Below, piece by piece: positions 13,101 to 25,730 of a stretch of 64,000 nucleotides of DNA (positions are counted from its first letter, which is position 1; every line of letters starts with the position of its first letter). The notes beneath the pieces were generated by a model. That model had not been told where the DNA came from, searched no databases, and saw only the letters and a program-made list of their open reading frames with translations. Both the position numbers and the translations under genes were made by a program. The DNA comes from Toxotes chatareus (taxonomy: Eukaryota; Chordata; Actinopteri; Toxotidae): positions 6,036,783 through 6,100,782 of the forward strand of contig CM028901.1 in NCBI GenBank assembly GCA_016801885.1, read 5' to 3'.

Positions 13101-14107
13101 GAAGCTTTGTGATTGCCTGCACGGCTGCATAATGGTTTTTTCTGTAGGGTGCTGGAAAGCTGCAGGACAAAAAAACAGTGACTGTGTGGCTGTCAACCAC
13201 CAGATCTTTAGACTAGAGTTCTTTATTTCTGCAGGAGATTAAAATAAATGGATGGTGAACAAAGCTGGCTGTGAATCATGTTCTCCACGTAACTTTTATA
13301 TTGTGTTTATATTGTGTGGAACCTAAATACAATTTGTAGGGCTCTGTATCACCCGAGACCTTATTTCACATTTGCAACATATGATAACATTTGATCCAAA
13401 TGTACATAATGTGTTATTATCATGCATTACACACTGTATTGTCGCGCACACTTAATGAATGCATTTCCCTCTGATTGTCGGTATGAAATACTGACGATGC
13501 ATTTTAAGCGTCAACATCACTGATTACTGCAACTATTTATGACTGTCCTGTGCTTATAGATTTAGAACATGTTAGTAGAGCCCTTTCCTACTCAGTGTGT
13601 GTGTGTGTGCCTGTCTGTTTGTCTTTTCTCCTTATCAGGCACATTTCCCAGACACTTGTGCAAAGCAGTGTTTTTGTGTGCCAGTGGATGCTATCAATGT
13701 CACTGCTTCCACAGATGTTAGCGCTGGCTGACATCCTATCTGACACAGTGTTTCTACCTGACAGTGGATTCAGGTGCTGACCTGGCTTCGGTAGATGTTG
13801 GCTGAAAGTCCCACTGCTGCGTCATTTTTCTCCATCTGTTTTCTTATCTTATCGTCATTGTCTAAATTGCCTGCTGTTGTGTTTTGATCCCTCTCCGTAT
13901 CTCGTAAGGTTTTCTTGGGTTGGGATCTTTCATTCCTTCTCTGAGGGACTTAGATGCATTTTGCATTATCTCGATTTGCTTGGTTTTGTTTTGATTCAGG
14001 CTACAGTGTGTTGCTTGAATCTGCCCTCTGAGTCATTGTTGGTTTGTCAGATATACCCTAATTGGCTCTTTTTTTTTTTTTATGTTGGGACTTTGTTTTC
14101 TGTGCAG
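10126..14107. other. Non-coding DNA, nothing firmly recognised
   Basis: AT-rich. Frames of 80-134 residues at 12529-12964 on both strands overlap one another and match no domain I know. A coiled-coil-like run (EVEIIAELRSRNKNIEKV, plus strand near 12815-12870) ends before a GTACTG that could pass for a donor, but no acceptor supports an exon. Confidence 0.45.
11357..11382. repeat. (TG)n microsatellite
   Basis: Thirteen uninterrupted TG units, followed by GAGTGAGAG. Confidence 0.95.
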
Positions 14108-14343
14108 ATACGGCAGGGGAGGTGGGGATGGATTGGACGTACCCCCCGAAAAACAACTTAACCAGGTATTCCCTAAACTCGAACTGCGAGGGGAAGAGAA
14201 GTGGGGATAGACCTAGCAACAGTTGGAGAAGGTTGGAATACTCATGGGAACAGCTGGAGGAGATTACCCAAAACAGCATCTGGTGGAGGTCCTTTGTGGA
14301 TTACCTTTGCTCCCCACGGAACAGCAAGGCACAAGTCAGGTGA
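14108..14343 (+). pseudogene. C-terminal fragment of a LINE reverse-transcriptase ORF
   Basis: In one frame 14120-14152 reads RWGWIGRTPRK. After a shift of frame near 14144-14152 the sequence continues PKNNLTRYSLN, then GKRSGDRPSNSWRR, LEYSWEQLEEITQNSIWWRS and FVDYLCSPRNSKA, ending at TGA 14341-14343. This is the characteristic end of the ORF2 of one group of non-LTR retrotransposons: RW.WIGH.LRKP, then an R/K-GRP..TWRR block, then W..L...AQ.R..WR..V..LC. The pattern is recalled from family knowledge, not from a search. The fragment has no reverse-transcriptase or endonuclease domain left and carries at least one frameshift, so it is dead. The polypyrimidine-AG before it and the AGGTGAGT at its end mimic splice sites, but the protein signature explains the region better than an exon does. 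Confidence 0.7.
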
Positions 14344-17180
14344 GTCTTTGTTGTGGTAGCATGCCACATCATACAGAGCATGGCTGGCTAACTAAAATAA
14401 GGTATACTGCTTCCTGGTATCTATAACTACAGTGTATACATGATTCATAGTGGCTCACTATCTCCCAGACATCCACTCTGCAGATGTGCAGAGCTGGCAT
14501 TTAACTTGGCCAACTTCTTTAATTTACATACGCTTCTCCAAACTGTCCACATGCACCTCAAGCAAGCCATCCAAGATTTAGACACTGTGGTTAAATTCTG
14601 GTCTTCATGCTACAGTATCTAAATCAAGGCAAATCTGTAATGTGCCCCCCAGCTAAGCACAGTCATTAAAGGGGATGTCATGTTCACCACACGTTGATTA
14701 CTAATTTTATGTCTCTGTCTCTTATTCACCTGTTACTTCTATCAGCCTCTCCGCGATTTGTTTTCTCTTTCACTTGTTTATTTATTGATCCAGACTTGCC
14801 GTAGGGTCTGCTAAGTTGATGCCCACACTGTCAGTCACAGAATGCAACCTGTGACTCACTAACACACACACAGACAAGACATGATGATAGACAGAGATGG
14901 ATAGTGGTCCTTCTCTGAGTCATTTCGCCAGGGGCTATGTAACGTGCCACCTGCGTGTGTGTATCTGTGTGTCTGTGTGTGTTCTGCCCTTTGCAAATGT
15001 ATGTCTTATGATTAATTCCTGTCATTCATCCCCATATTCCCAAAACCCATTCTCTGCATCTGGCTCTTTATCTCCTTCTCTGTTGCTCCCTCTTTCAGTT
15101 TCACTCTCTATATCGCACTCATTTGCTCTCGTCAGTACCTCAGATTCTCTCTGACATTTTTCCCATAATCCTCCAGTACCAGGAAGTTAAGCCCTGCAGG
15201 GGCCAGACTGACATTTAGGAACTGCTCTCTAAGCAGGATAGCTGAACTGCAGACTTTTACATACAGAGGCACACACACATTCACGCATACACACATGGAC
15301 CCGCAGACAGTTACGCACTTGTGTATGTCCACATTTTCACATATTCTAATACTAATACATTTCATTCTGTCCAAACAAACAAAGACCAGCTGTTGGCTTT
15401 ATTCAAACGCACCATCTGGTGATAGAAATCTTTATATGTTGAAGCAGATAAGATTACAGCAGACAAAAGTCAACAGCAGGACAGCACTTGATTTTAGTGA
15501 TTCATTGATGAAGAGGTCCATATCCATAAGTGAAGAGACACTTTGCTGTCCACATCATGAAGGACAAACAAAAAAGAGGACAAGGTTAGAAAGTGTTTTT
15601 AGTATTGTCAAATACCTTTGTGTTTGAGTTTGTCCTGTATCATTATTCCTCTGAGTTTGTGAGATGGAACATGAGAGTATGAATGTTAATTGACCTTTAT
15701 TCATTTTAATTCATCTTTGCAACCTGAGTGAGTTTTAAGTAAGATTCTAATCAAAACAAATGGGTGAAATCCATGCTAGAAAATGACTAAGTTCCCATTT
15801 CCAAGCTGACTCCTACATACCAACAACCCACTTGTCTGCACAATAGTGAAGTTTGACTACAGTATTGTGTCGTGCAATATGCCGTCCTACATACTTGATA
15901 TACAGTAACAAAGCCCGGATCTTTTAGTGTATTAACTCTACCTTTCAGCTCAGAAAAATGTTATGTTTTCCCTTTTATGTATTTTCCTGACCATTAAATG
16001 AGCAAGAATATTGAAACAGGCCTCCTTCACTGAGTTGCTTGTAGGTAAACCCTGTTCTCCCCGCCCAAATGCAATTTACTGCTTGTTTCCTTGGTTTTTG
16101 CACTTAGGTTCTTTAGGTTCACAAATTATAGACTTTTCCTCACAAAAATGAATGGCACGCACCTCCTTGTGCAAGGAGAAGTGAGTTGTTTCTCAAGATT
16201 GCTGTTTCATTTCCAAGAAAATCCCAGTGATTTTCAGCTGTGTTGACTATGCTTGTGCTGTCATCATATCTGTGCTTACAACTACTCTAAACAGCAGAAG
16301 GTAAACAAACCAGGAGAAAAGAGGGGAACAGAAAGAAGAAATTAGCTGAAACATAGAGGAAAATGTGCAGAAAAAGTGTGGGAGAGCAAAAGTAAAAGAA
16401 TGTAGTGGGAATGAAGGACTGGTTTGAAAAATAGGATTGTGGCGGGGGGGGGGGTGGCAGAATAGAGAACAGCAGTGCATAGGAGGAACACAGGAGGTGA
16501 ACAAAGAGAGTAGGATAAAATGTCTCTACAGGAGCTGAAGCTTTTGAAATGTTATGAGCTTGAAAATGATATGTTTCTGTGTATAAGCACTGGTAAAATG
16601 TGATTTGATTCCACAGTTTCATTTCTACAGCTCTAATTCAAGAGTAAAAAAAAAAAAAATCTGCAGCTTTTGGAACGAGCTTTATTGGGTCAGATTTTCT
16701 TGGGCATCTTGCCGGTGTTCTCTGAAACCTCCGGACATGTCTGCTGTCCCTCCCTCCGTCTCCTTCTCAATCCATCCATTCATCCATCCTTCCAAAATCC
16801 CCTCAGCTTTTTACTTTTACCCTTAAATGCTTATTAGTGCTTCTTCTGTGTGTGTACACGTCTAGCTGTCTGTCTGTCATGCTCTCCTGTCTCCTTCCCT
16901 CCTTTCACCCTTCACTATCTCCCTCCACATCTTACTCTCTCTCTCTCTCTGTGCTCCCTCCCTGCCTAATATCAGCCCCTGGCCATGAAAAGTTTTACAG
17001 ATGTGAATTGGCAGACCTTGTGTGGTTGGGTTTCTGTGTGTATGTGCATGTGTGTGTGTGTGTGTGTTGGCAGACCTTGAGACCTGTCAGTGTCTCACTG
17101 TGTCAAACGAGGATGCTGGCATCCTGCCGACCCCTCATCTCCCCCCTTTCTATCTGTACTGTACTCTTTGTAATACTTTA

Positions 17181-17232
<52 letters not shown>

Positions 17233-20200
17233 CATTCAAACTAACGGACAGCTCAGAAATCCCAGCACAGTGGCCTAAACTGGGCCCAAATCTCAGTGTT
17301 GCAAACTACTTGCTAACTACCCTGCAGACACTGTTTTATCAGACAGGCAGAATTGGACCTAAAAAGCAATTTTCTTGCCTGGCGCTTGATTGGATGTGCC
17401 ATACATGTCTACAGTATCTGCCTGCAAGACATGCTAGTCTACTGTCAACAAGTGAACTTGTTGCCCATCCTCTGCATTTTACCCAAGAAGTTTTAAATAG
17501 TTGTTCTTCCTGTGTGCGCAGCAGTCCTCTGTACAGTCTCTGTGAAATCTAGAGGTGTACTACGCTTCAACCAAAGTTCTTGTTTGGTTGTTGAACAGCA
17601 TCGTAAACTTTAGACACACTGTGTGGAGGTTAGACAGCACACAGGATTTGAAATTTTTATTTCGTCCTTCACATAGCTATTTTCACCACTTTTTTGTGTG
17701 TACAAATGGGTGCAACAAAACAAGCGCTCGAGGACTTTCGAGACTGTCCAGAAAGCCATTATCGCATGATTCATCACGTGTCATCCTTCTCTACCGTGGC
17801 AGGCTTTTTGACCTGCCTTTGGGTGTGGCCGTTTGGAACAGCTATAATACTTCTGCCATCAGGCGCATGCAGAAGGCATGACAAACTTGTTTATCTCAAG
17901 TGTACCCTGGCCAAAATTTGCTTGCATTTGAATTAATTTATTCACTCACAATTTGCCTGTTTGCCCTAGAGTGTGTTATTAGGCATGGTAATGCTCATAG
18001 AAACACTTACTCTGGCTGCTTTTCCTTCTCAAAATAAATTAAACTAAATTACAGAGAGGAAGAGTCAGTCTAACTGAAGTATCGCAGTACAAGATAATGT
18101 CTGTCCATCCAATTTGACCAGTGGCAAAGTGATGTGATGAGTTACAGTTCTTCAGTATCTTGTTTGAGTGGTCAGACAGAAGAAAACTCTTTTTAGAAAA
18201 TTATGTTTTAAAGTCAGAATCAGTCAATTTTGGCTGTTTATCATTTAAAGTCCTTGGAAGTTGTGGGTTATACCTTTTTGGCCTTGTTTTGAAAATGTTC
18301 TGTCTTTTTACTCTAACTTTCCTGTTGTACAGAAACAAAATGGTGAGATGATCTCTGATGAAATACTCAGAGCCTTAGCTGTCAATCACCCCAACCTGCG
18401 GCTCAGCCTCGACACAGCGTTGGGCACACACGGAGCTAACTCCTGTGTGTGTACTGTTCTTCTCTTTTCCACTTTTTCTAAGTTTAAACCTGCTTTATTA
18501 TTGACATAACTGAACCTACTGTAACATAAAAATTAATATGCTTGAAACACTGCAAGTGAAATCAGAATTACGTCAAATCAAATCCAGTCAGTGGTTTTCA
18601 TTGAATTTCGTTTGGGGAAAAACAAGAAGTGTAGACCAGGTGTTTCTTACTAATGCGCCATCCTCTGCTCTGCGTGCCAGGTGAGAGCAGCTTCAGATGG
18701 TACCCAAAATGTGCTTGCACAGCTGTTATTGTGGAGTTTTTATTAACTTTAATAAGGGGCCCAGACCGCACTGCCATAAAGAAAAAAAAATACTATATTT
18801 CAATTATTTTTTCCTTTTTCCTTTTTTTTAATGTGTTTCCAAAATAATTTTTTTATGTGCTCTGGACTTGTGTGTGCTTATTGATTGAAGATTATAGCTG
18901 CTACTTGCTCTAATTCATGCGATCAGATTGAGCAAGATGAAATTGATTTGCCTCTTCAGAAGTAATATTCCCTAATGTGATTTGTTGTGTGTTGTGTTGA
19001 GAACAGACAGCATGTTCTTCGAGTCTAATTTGTGTATATGCTTTATTCAGCTATGGCCTCATGCAGATGAGGATTAATGTGAACTGGATGTACCGTAAAC
19101 CACCAAACAGTTAGATACTTACAGCCACAGGTGCTGCTGAAATGGAAGAATTACATAAATGCATATTGTTTTGCAGTGACGTTAGCCTACAATGCGAGGA
19201 CACAACTCTTTGTTGAGTTACACTTTACGATTTTAACTGATAAAATGGCTGTAGTTTACATAACGTGTGCCTGGTTCTGCTTCAAATATGTCATATGCGG
19301 CAGAATGTAATTTATTCTTGACAAACTACCTCTCACACACATCCACTTTAACATCTTGTGACATCTGGACAGTGATGTGACCTTCCAATATGAAACAGAC
19401 AGATGCCACAGGGAAAATAAATTTATAATCATCATTCTCCTTTTATATCTATTTCTCTCTCTGCTATTTTGTGCCCTCTGTCTTTCTACTTTGTTCTCTT
19501 GTCTTTCTCCCCTGTCTTTCTCCTACATGACCCCGTCTTTTCTCAACCTTTTTCCTTGTGAGTCGGTCACTTTATCTGAGTCTGTCTCTGTTTCTCTCGA
19601 TCTGGCTGCAAGGAGAGCAGATGGCACTGATCCATAACTTAGTTAAGTGACTGACTTTAATGCAGAAGGACATACATGCAGAAAGAGAGAGACAGCAAGA
19701 AAGATGGAGATTAAGACAGAAAACCAGATGAAAACCTGAACATTCTCAACATGTGAGACACAGATCAGTCAGGGACCACTTGAGTTGCAAAGTTTAAAAC
19801 CTTTTATGACAAGAAATGGTAATAAAGAAATATTTGGAATTTAGTTCTCTGTTTTCTGCGTGACAGTGTACAAAGTACAGTTAGACCCTGCAGGTGTTAT
19901 CGCTATTTTTTACACATAAACATAAACAGTTTCTGGTCGCAGAAAGCTGGATGAGCCGTGAGCCAAGCTTTGAGGCACCTCAATTTGGAGATGGTAACAG
20001 ACAAATTTGATTTGTAATTCTATTGGATGGCACAAATAGATTTAGAAAGAAACTGGGATGCTTTGGTATTGGATCCATGTTTTTTATGATCGGGTGGTCG
20101 CTGTGCAGGTTGATGCAGTCCGTGCAGTCCAGAAGTCTTACCCTTTAAAAGCCTGCCCTGCCCTTTAGAAGTACCATTAATTCCCTATTAGTAATCTCAG

Positions 20201-20304
20201 CCACTTCTTATTGAAATTCAAAGTTTCTGGCTTTCCTCAACTTCACTGCATCAGAGGACAACCAGATTGGTATTGTTCATACCAGTTCTAGCCAGTGCGC
20301 AACT
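14344..20304. other. Non-coding DNA
   Basis: No exon is supported. It holds CT-rich patches (15060-15150, 16740-16960, 19430-19600), a G run at 16442-16453 and the TC/AC tract listed separately. A frame near 17760-17880 ending WNSYNTSAIRRMQK faintly recalls the C-terminal end of some fish LINE proteins but is too short and diverged to call. Confidence 0.45.
17181..17231. repeat. Compound (TC)n(AC)n microsatellite
   Basis: Ten TC units followed by about 15 AC units. Confidence 0.95.
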
Positions 20305-20432
20305 GCTTATATATAAGTCTTTGCTATCCCTACATAGCCAACGTTAGCATTAACAGCTGTTTACTTACCAGTCTAGAAGAACTGTTAATGCTAACTCTGG
20401 CTATGTAGCAGTGGCAAAAACATACATATAGC
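20305..20432. repeat. 128-bp foldback (long imperfect inverted repeat)
   Basis: The inner arms 20330-20356 and 20382-20408 pair over 27 bases with only two mismatches (CTACATAGCC..GTTAGCATTAACAG against its complement), with a 25-base loop. Pairing continues more weakly outward, to about 20305 on the left and 20432 on the right, giving arms near 51 bases. No clear target-site duplication flanks it. It could be a palindromic MITE, an inverted duplication or a small-RNA hairpin; no mature small-RNA sequence is recognised. Confidence 0.85.
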
Positions 20433-20842
20433 AATTTAAAACCTTTGAAATTTCCAGATTGTGTAGCAGCTCTGCAGGTTTTACATGCTGTCGTCTGGCT
20501 CTCCTTGCTCGATACCATGGTTTTTTGTTTTGCTTTCCTTTTCTGCTGCAGGGATTTACAGTGGCAGTGTCTCATGGGGAATGAACAGGCTTTCATGGGA
20601 GTGTCTTTTGGAGAATAGACTCACTGTGTGTTCTTTGGATCTGGTGTGCTAAATGTACAATAGCTGTTATGAACCCAAGCTGTTTCACTGGGATTTGGTC
20701 AAACTCCAGTCCCCATTATCTGATCATAGACAGGTCAATACTTTCATCAAGACATTAGACAATGACTCGGCCTCAGGGGTGCAACCCTGCCTTAGGGGGA
20801 GCCTTCACAGTCATTCCAAATGGACTTCAGCAAATGCTCAGA

Positions 20843-20860
20843 TTTTTTTTTTTTTTTTTT
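20843..20860. repeat. Poly-T run, 18 bases
   Basis: Pure T homopolymer in unannotated sequence. Confidence 0.9.
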
Positions 20861-23800
20861 CATTTAATGTTACACTCATATGAAGTGACATATTACACAC
20901 TTTCTCCTGTCAGATAATAATAAAGACATCAGGTTGCTGCTGAAAAACTGTTATTTCGAGCCTTATTTTCTGTCAACAGCACTATTTCAGAAAAAGCAGC
21001 ATCTAATGAACACCAAGGTCAGTGTTGTTACCAGGGCAGTGTACGAGAACATTGGCAAGCATTTGTTGATTCATTGTTGTATCATAGATGCACTACAGTA
21101 AATAGTCTGGACTGAAACAGCTGAGACGCAGTGGTCAGGATATGAAGGTTTCCTACATTCCAGTTTAGGCTAATGTGGTGCAACCAAATGTTAGCATAGA
21201 AGTAGTTAAAAGGTGTGTGTAGTTGCAGTTTAGAAGGACTGAAGGAAAAAACAAATTTAGAATATTGCAAATATCACAAGCCTTCTGACGGACACTGCTG
21301 CATCCATGCACAAAGAGACACATACCAACAAGCTTTACAGATACATATACAAAATACGAAACTCCACACATCCTCAGAAAGAAAATCCTGACCAGCCTGG
21401 AAATATAATCTCCTTATCACTTCATTTCCTCTCCCTTCATTGTTTTTAATATCCATTTCCTATTGTTATTTTGTTTTCTGTTTGTCTATCTCATTTCCTA
21501 TCTTTCTTCTCCCTTTTATTTCTCCTTTCACCCTGTTTCTTCCTCTCGTGCTATATCTCTCTCATCTCCTTCACACCTCCTTTCCCCCCGCTCAGCAGCC
21601 TTTTTCTGCTCTCTCCTAACAGTTGGTGGCCGAATAAAGTATAGTGTGTATCTGTGTGTATGTCTAAATCTCTTAGCTGTAAATTGAAAGCCTGCAGTTG
21701 TTATAACCCTCTTTGCCTCCCTCTTAAACACAAACTTAAAGGGGTTGTTAAAGGGTGGAAGGCACGTCTTATTTTGCCACACCATCAGCTTTCTCAAATA
21801 CAGTAATAAATAGAGGATTGTCTGGCTTTAGAGAGGAATAACTTCAAGATTGAACATGAGACAAGGATGAAGATGTAATGGCACATTATATCAGCAAAAG
21901 ACAGAGGACATGTCAAATATAAAAAGATTTGACATCTAAAGATCTTTGGCTTCAAATTTTGAGAACAATTTTGTTTCCTATAAACACTCCAATTTACACT
22001 TTACACTTTCAGAAAGACTTTATTTTACCCAATTTCCCACCTTGTTTTGGAAAATCACTGAAAGGTTTTCACTTTGTGTGAGTTCATCTTCCCCATCACA
22101 TCATGTCAGGCTTGTTCAAGCTGCACAAAAACAATTCAAACCCAATCTACAGAGCCATCATTTAAATGTTGTAATGTTCACTTTATGCTCCCACTTTGAA
22201 AATCACTCTACATTTGAGGAAATGTGAACGATACCTTAAACTAAGTAAGCAGTAAGGAAACGATAACATTTCCAGTTAATATCAGTGCTCATCTTGTACC
22301 TGCGTCACTGACCGCATTGCTGCTTTTACACTGTCATTGGCAACATAAAAAAACACATCAGGAAAATTTAAAAGTTCACAACAGTGCTCAGCCCATGCAG
22401 TTAGGCTATAAAGTGGAGGGTGTGGGGTGGTTATGCATACAAAATATTTCTGAACACCCTCCCAGCTGGCAACAGCTAATGCCGCTGCTGATTTTTGGAA
22501 GGAGGTATTGTGGGGGTTGGCTGGTAGTTGGCAAACTCACTGCCTGATGGGCTCTTTGGCATAGCTTTTTAAAACGAGCCAGTGACTGAAGGTCCTCCAC
22601 TGGATTGACAGCATGTCATGGAGAGGGGTGGAGGTCATTGCCCATTATAACATAGAGTTTTGCTAACATCCTTTCCTCCAAAACTGCCAGTAAGCCCCGG
22701 CTCAGTCCAATGTCAGAGCTAGTGTAGCCTTTCTCAGACTCCATGTTTCCCCAGAGTTGACGTTGCCAGGCCTGCAGCATATAATAGCACAAAAAAGGAC
22801 ACAGGCTGCAGCAGTCTGATAGACAATGCACAACAGTGTTTTGTACAAGTAGAAACACAAGAGCCTCCTTAAGAAGACGAGCCTGTTTGCTGGTCTAATC
22901 CGTTTTGCTGTCGAACTTCAGCTCACTTTCAGTCATTCTTACCTTTAAAGTTTATCCTTTACTTATTTTCTCAAAATGTTAATCAGGTTGGAACAAAAAC
23001 TTCACGAAAAGTATTGACAGTCTCCAGAGAAATTGCTCTCAGCTGGGAGAAGCTTACTCCAAGGATGTCAACATTGAGACAGATAAAATCCTGAAATTTA
23101 ATTTTAAATCACTTCCCTTTCATAGCAATCATAATATATGTGCTTCATTTCAAACACTAATATTTGTCTACACACCTTGTGTGCCTAACAGGGAGAGAGA
23201 AGATAATAAGCAAATGAAACTTGGTAGATGACCTCACTGTCCTTGATGAGTGCCAGAGGAAAGTACAGTAACACTCTGTGTGTATGTGCCTTCAGTTTTT
23301 CATCTGGTTTTGCACTAATTTTAACAGCAACATCACACTTTTTCTTTTTTTTGAATAAAATGAAAAAGACAACAATCTATTCTATATTACCTAAGGCAAA
23401 CCATAGGAAACATTCATTATCACACACATCACAGATGTGTTTTCCTCCTCTTTCCTGAGAAGTTCAGTCACTGTTCAACGTTTTATGTGAAAATCCTGTA
23501 GTTTTGTTTGCTGTCTCATAAAGTAGCTTTCCAGTTAGTGATAGTGCAAAAGAAACTGACTTCATATCCAACAATAATGGATGAGGTGGAGGCTACAAAT
23601 GGCATGAAATGAATTAAGTAGAGCTTCCTTTGCATCATCTGTTGTTTTCATATATCAGAGAACCTTGGACTGTTTTTTTTGCAGCAGTTACCACTGAAAA
23701 CAGTAGGCTGTGAATATTCTTTCTTTCTCTCGAGACAGTTTTAACACGCATTGTACACTCACTTAGGATGGTTATTAATGGTTGAGTGGAACTATTTTTG

Positions 23801-24035
23801 GGAGACTCTCACTTATTTGGAGACACACCATCACTCAGTGACTGTGCCATACTTTCCAAAAATCATGTAGATATAATGTAACAGAGATTTAATTAACTGC
23901 AATTTGTAGAACAACACATGAAATAGAAACACCTGCACATTAATTATATTTATATAGTTTTGTAATGTTGTTCACACAATTCAACTACAGATTCTAAGAT
24001 GATTTTGTTACCCTAGTTTGTGAAGAGAAATGATC

Positions 24036-24053
24036 TTTTTTTTTTTTTTTTTT
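24036..24053. repeat. Poly-T run, 18 bases
   Basis: Pure T run followed by ACAG, which resembles a splice acceptor, but stop codons follow soon in all frames and no exon is supported. Confidence 0.9.
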
Positions 24054-25689
24054 ACAGTCCAAAACTACAACAATAAAGGCTCAGAAACTACCATATAACT
24101 GAGTCGTAAAACTAACAAGTATCAAAAACTAAAAGGTACTAAAAGTAGTACCAAAAACTGAACATTAGTAATTAAGGTAGCGGGTATTTTCTGCTGTTCA
24201 GTTTACATTGTACGTTCTGTTTTTCATTTTCCACTCTATAGCTACGTGTTAGTTGGCTATAGAGTGTGTGAGATTAGAATTCAAACTGGACAGTACACAC
24301 ACTCTCTGACTACTTTAATTAGCGTATTAGAACTTCTGATGAAAGTAGAGCAGAAAATGAACCTATATAGCATTATCCTGCTACATAAACTCAGACTAGC
24401 TTCTTGCTGTAATGCTGTAGGACTTGACTGGTGTTTGTACTGGACTCACTGGGAGCTGTGGTCCTGAATTCACTCTGTATGCTCCTCCACCTGTGATCTG
24501 CAGAGTTATAGGTGTTAGATGTGCAACTATTTGAAGCATCTGGCTGCCAGAATATTTAAACGATGATAAAGATATGAACACATAAATGGTAAACGGGTGG
24601 GCGGCAGATGTGAGGGAAACGATGGTCACACAGAACCACAGTGGGCCGAGCAGCGTGCTCGACTGGGATTATCATCCTGACACAGCTACATCTATCTCTC
24701 TCCTGTTTGCTCTCGCTCTCTTTCTCTGTCTCTCTGACTTTTTTTTCCACTTTGATCCACCAGCCCAATTTCTGTAGCGGCCCGCCGGGAAAAGCCCAGG
24801 TTCTCCCGATAGCCACTCCGCCATTGGAAACAGTTATTCTCTGTAGCTGTGGTATTTGTTACAGACCCCTCTGCACAGCAGAGATCTTGTGTCCACTCTG
24901 GATGATAGCAGTTTTCCTTGCAGCATCATATCTGCCAGAAAATCGTATGGATAAAAAGAGAAAAATCCAGATCAGCTGTGTCCCAAATCAGCGAAGCAGC
25001 ATTTCTACACTTTAAATCGACATATACCATATCAGGACCATCATGAAAACCATATCAAAACCATATCATGTTTAGTTGTACACTTCCTGCCCCAAGAAAA
25101 ATGATCACACGTTGTGTTTTTAATCCCTGTTCATCAAAACAGTATCACACAGATGCATCCACATGAATAAGTGGTGGACAATTTACTCACACTTGTGATT
25201 ACTCATGTTTTCAAGGTTTACAGCCTTTGAGGCCTCCAAGCCCTGTATCAGTATTCAGCCAGCTTATTCAGATTCCCAACCTGCCAACAAACAGCTGAGG
25301 GAAGAAGTTGAAGTGAGGTAAGAAGGTGAATCCATTGTGTAACATGTCACGTGTATGGGCAAAGAACAGGCATTGACAGGAGTATTGACTATATTGAATC
25401 AAGTAGCAGTAGCTATGAATGGGGGCATAGCAGCATCTCTGATGATGGAATAAAGGATTTGACTTAGAGGCTTTGGTAATCATCAAATGAAAAAACAAAA
25501 GATACTTGTTACATGAATAAATGATGGATCCGTGTTTTAAGAACTACCTTGACATTTTTCTTCAGTGGTTGGCTTCAGGTTATGTGGGTAAAATTGATGA
25601 GTTTATCAGAGAAATTCTATTAATATTGTATTAGAGGGGCACTCAGTATTTTTCTGCCAAACTATAACGCCATCAAACAAGTGCGTATA

Positions 25690-25730
25690 TACAGTATATA
25701 TGTGAGTGTATACTGTGTATATATACTGTA
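25690..25730. repeat. Short perfect inverted repeat, AT-rich
   Basis: TACAGTATATA at 25690-25700 is exactly complementary to TATATACTGTA at 25720-25730, with a 19-base spacer. It is probably a decayed TA/TG microsatellite rather than a functional hairpin. Confidence 0.8.

Noticed and set aside
17760..17880. Peptide ending WNSYNTSAIRRMQK, faintly like the end of a fish LINE protein
   Set aside because: It is too short and diverged, with no supporting 3' tail sequence beside it.
24036..24060. Long T run followed by ACAG, like a splice acceptor
   Set aside because: Stops occur soon in all three frames and no donor follows; it is most likely a homopolymer or retroposon tail.
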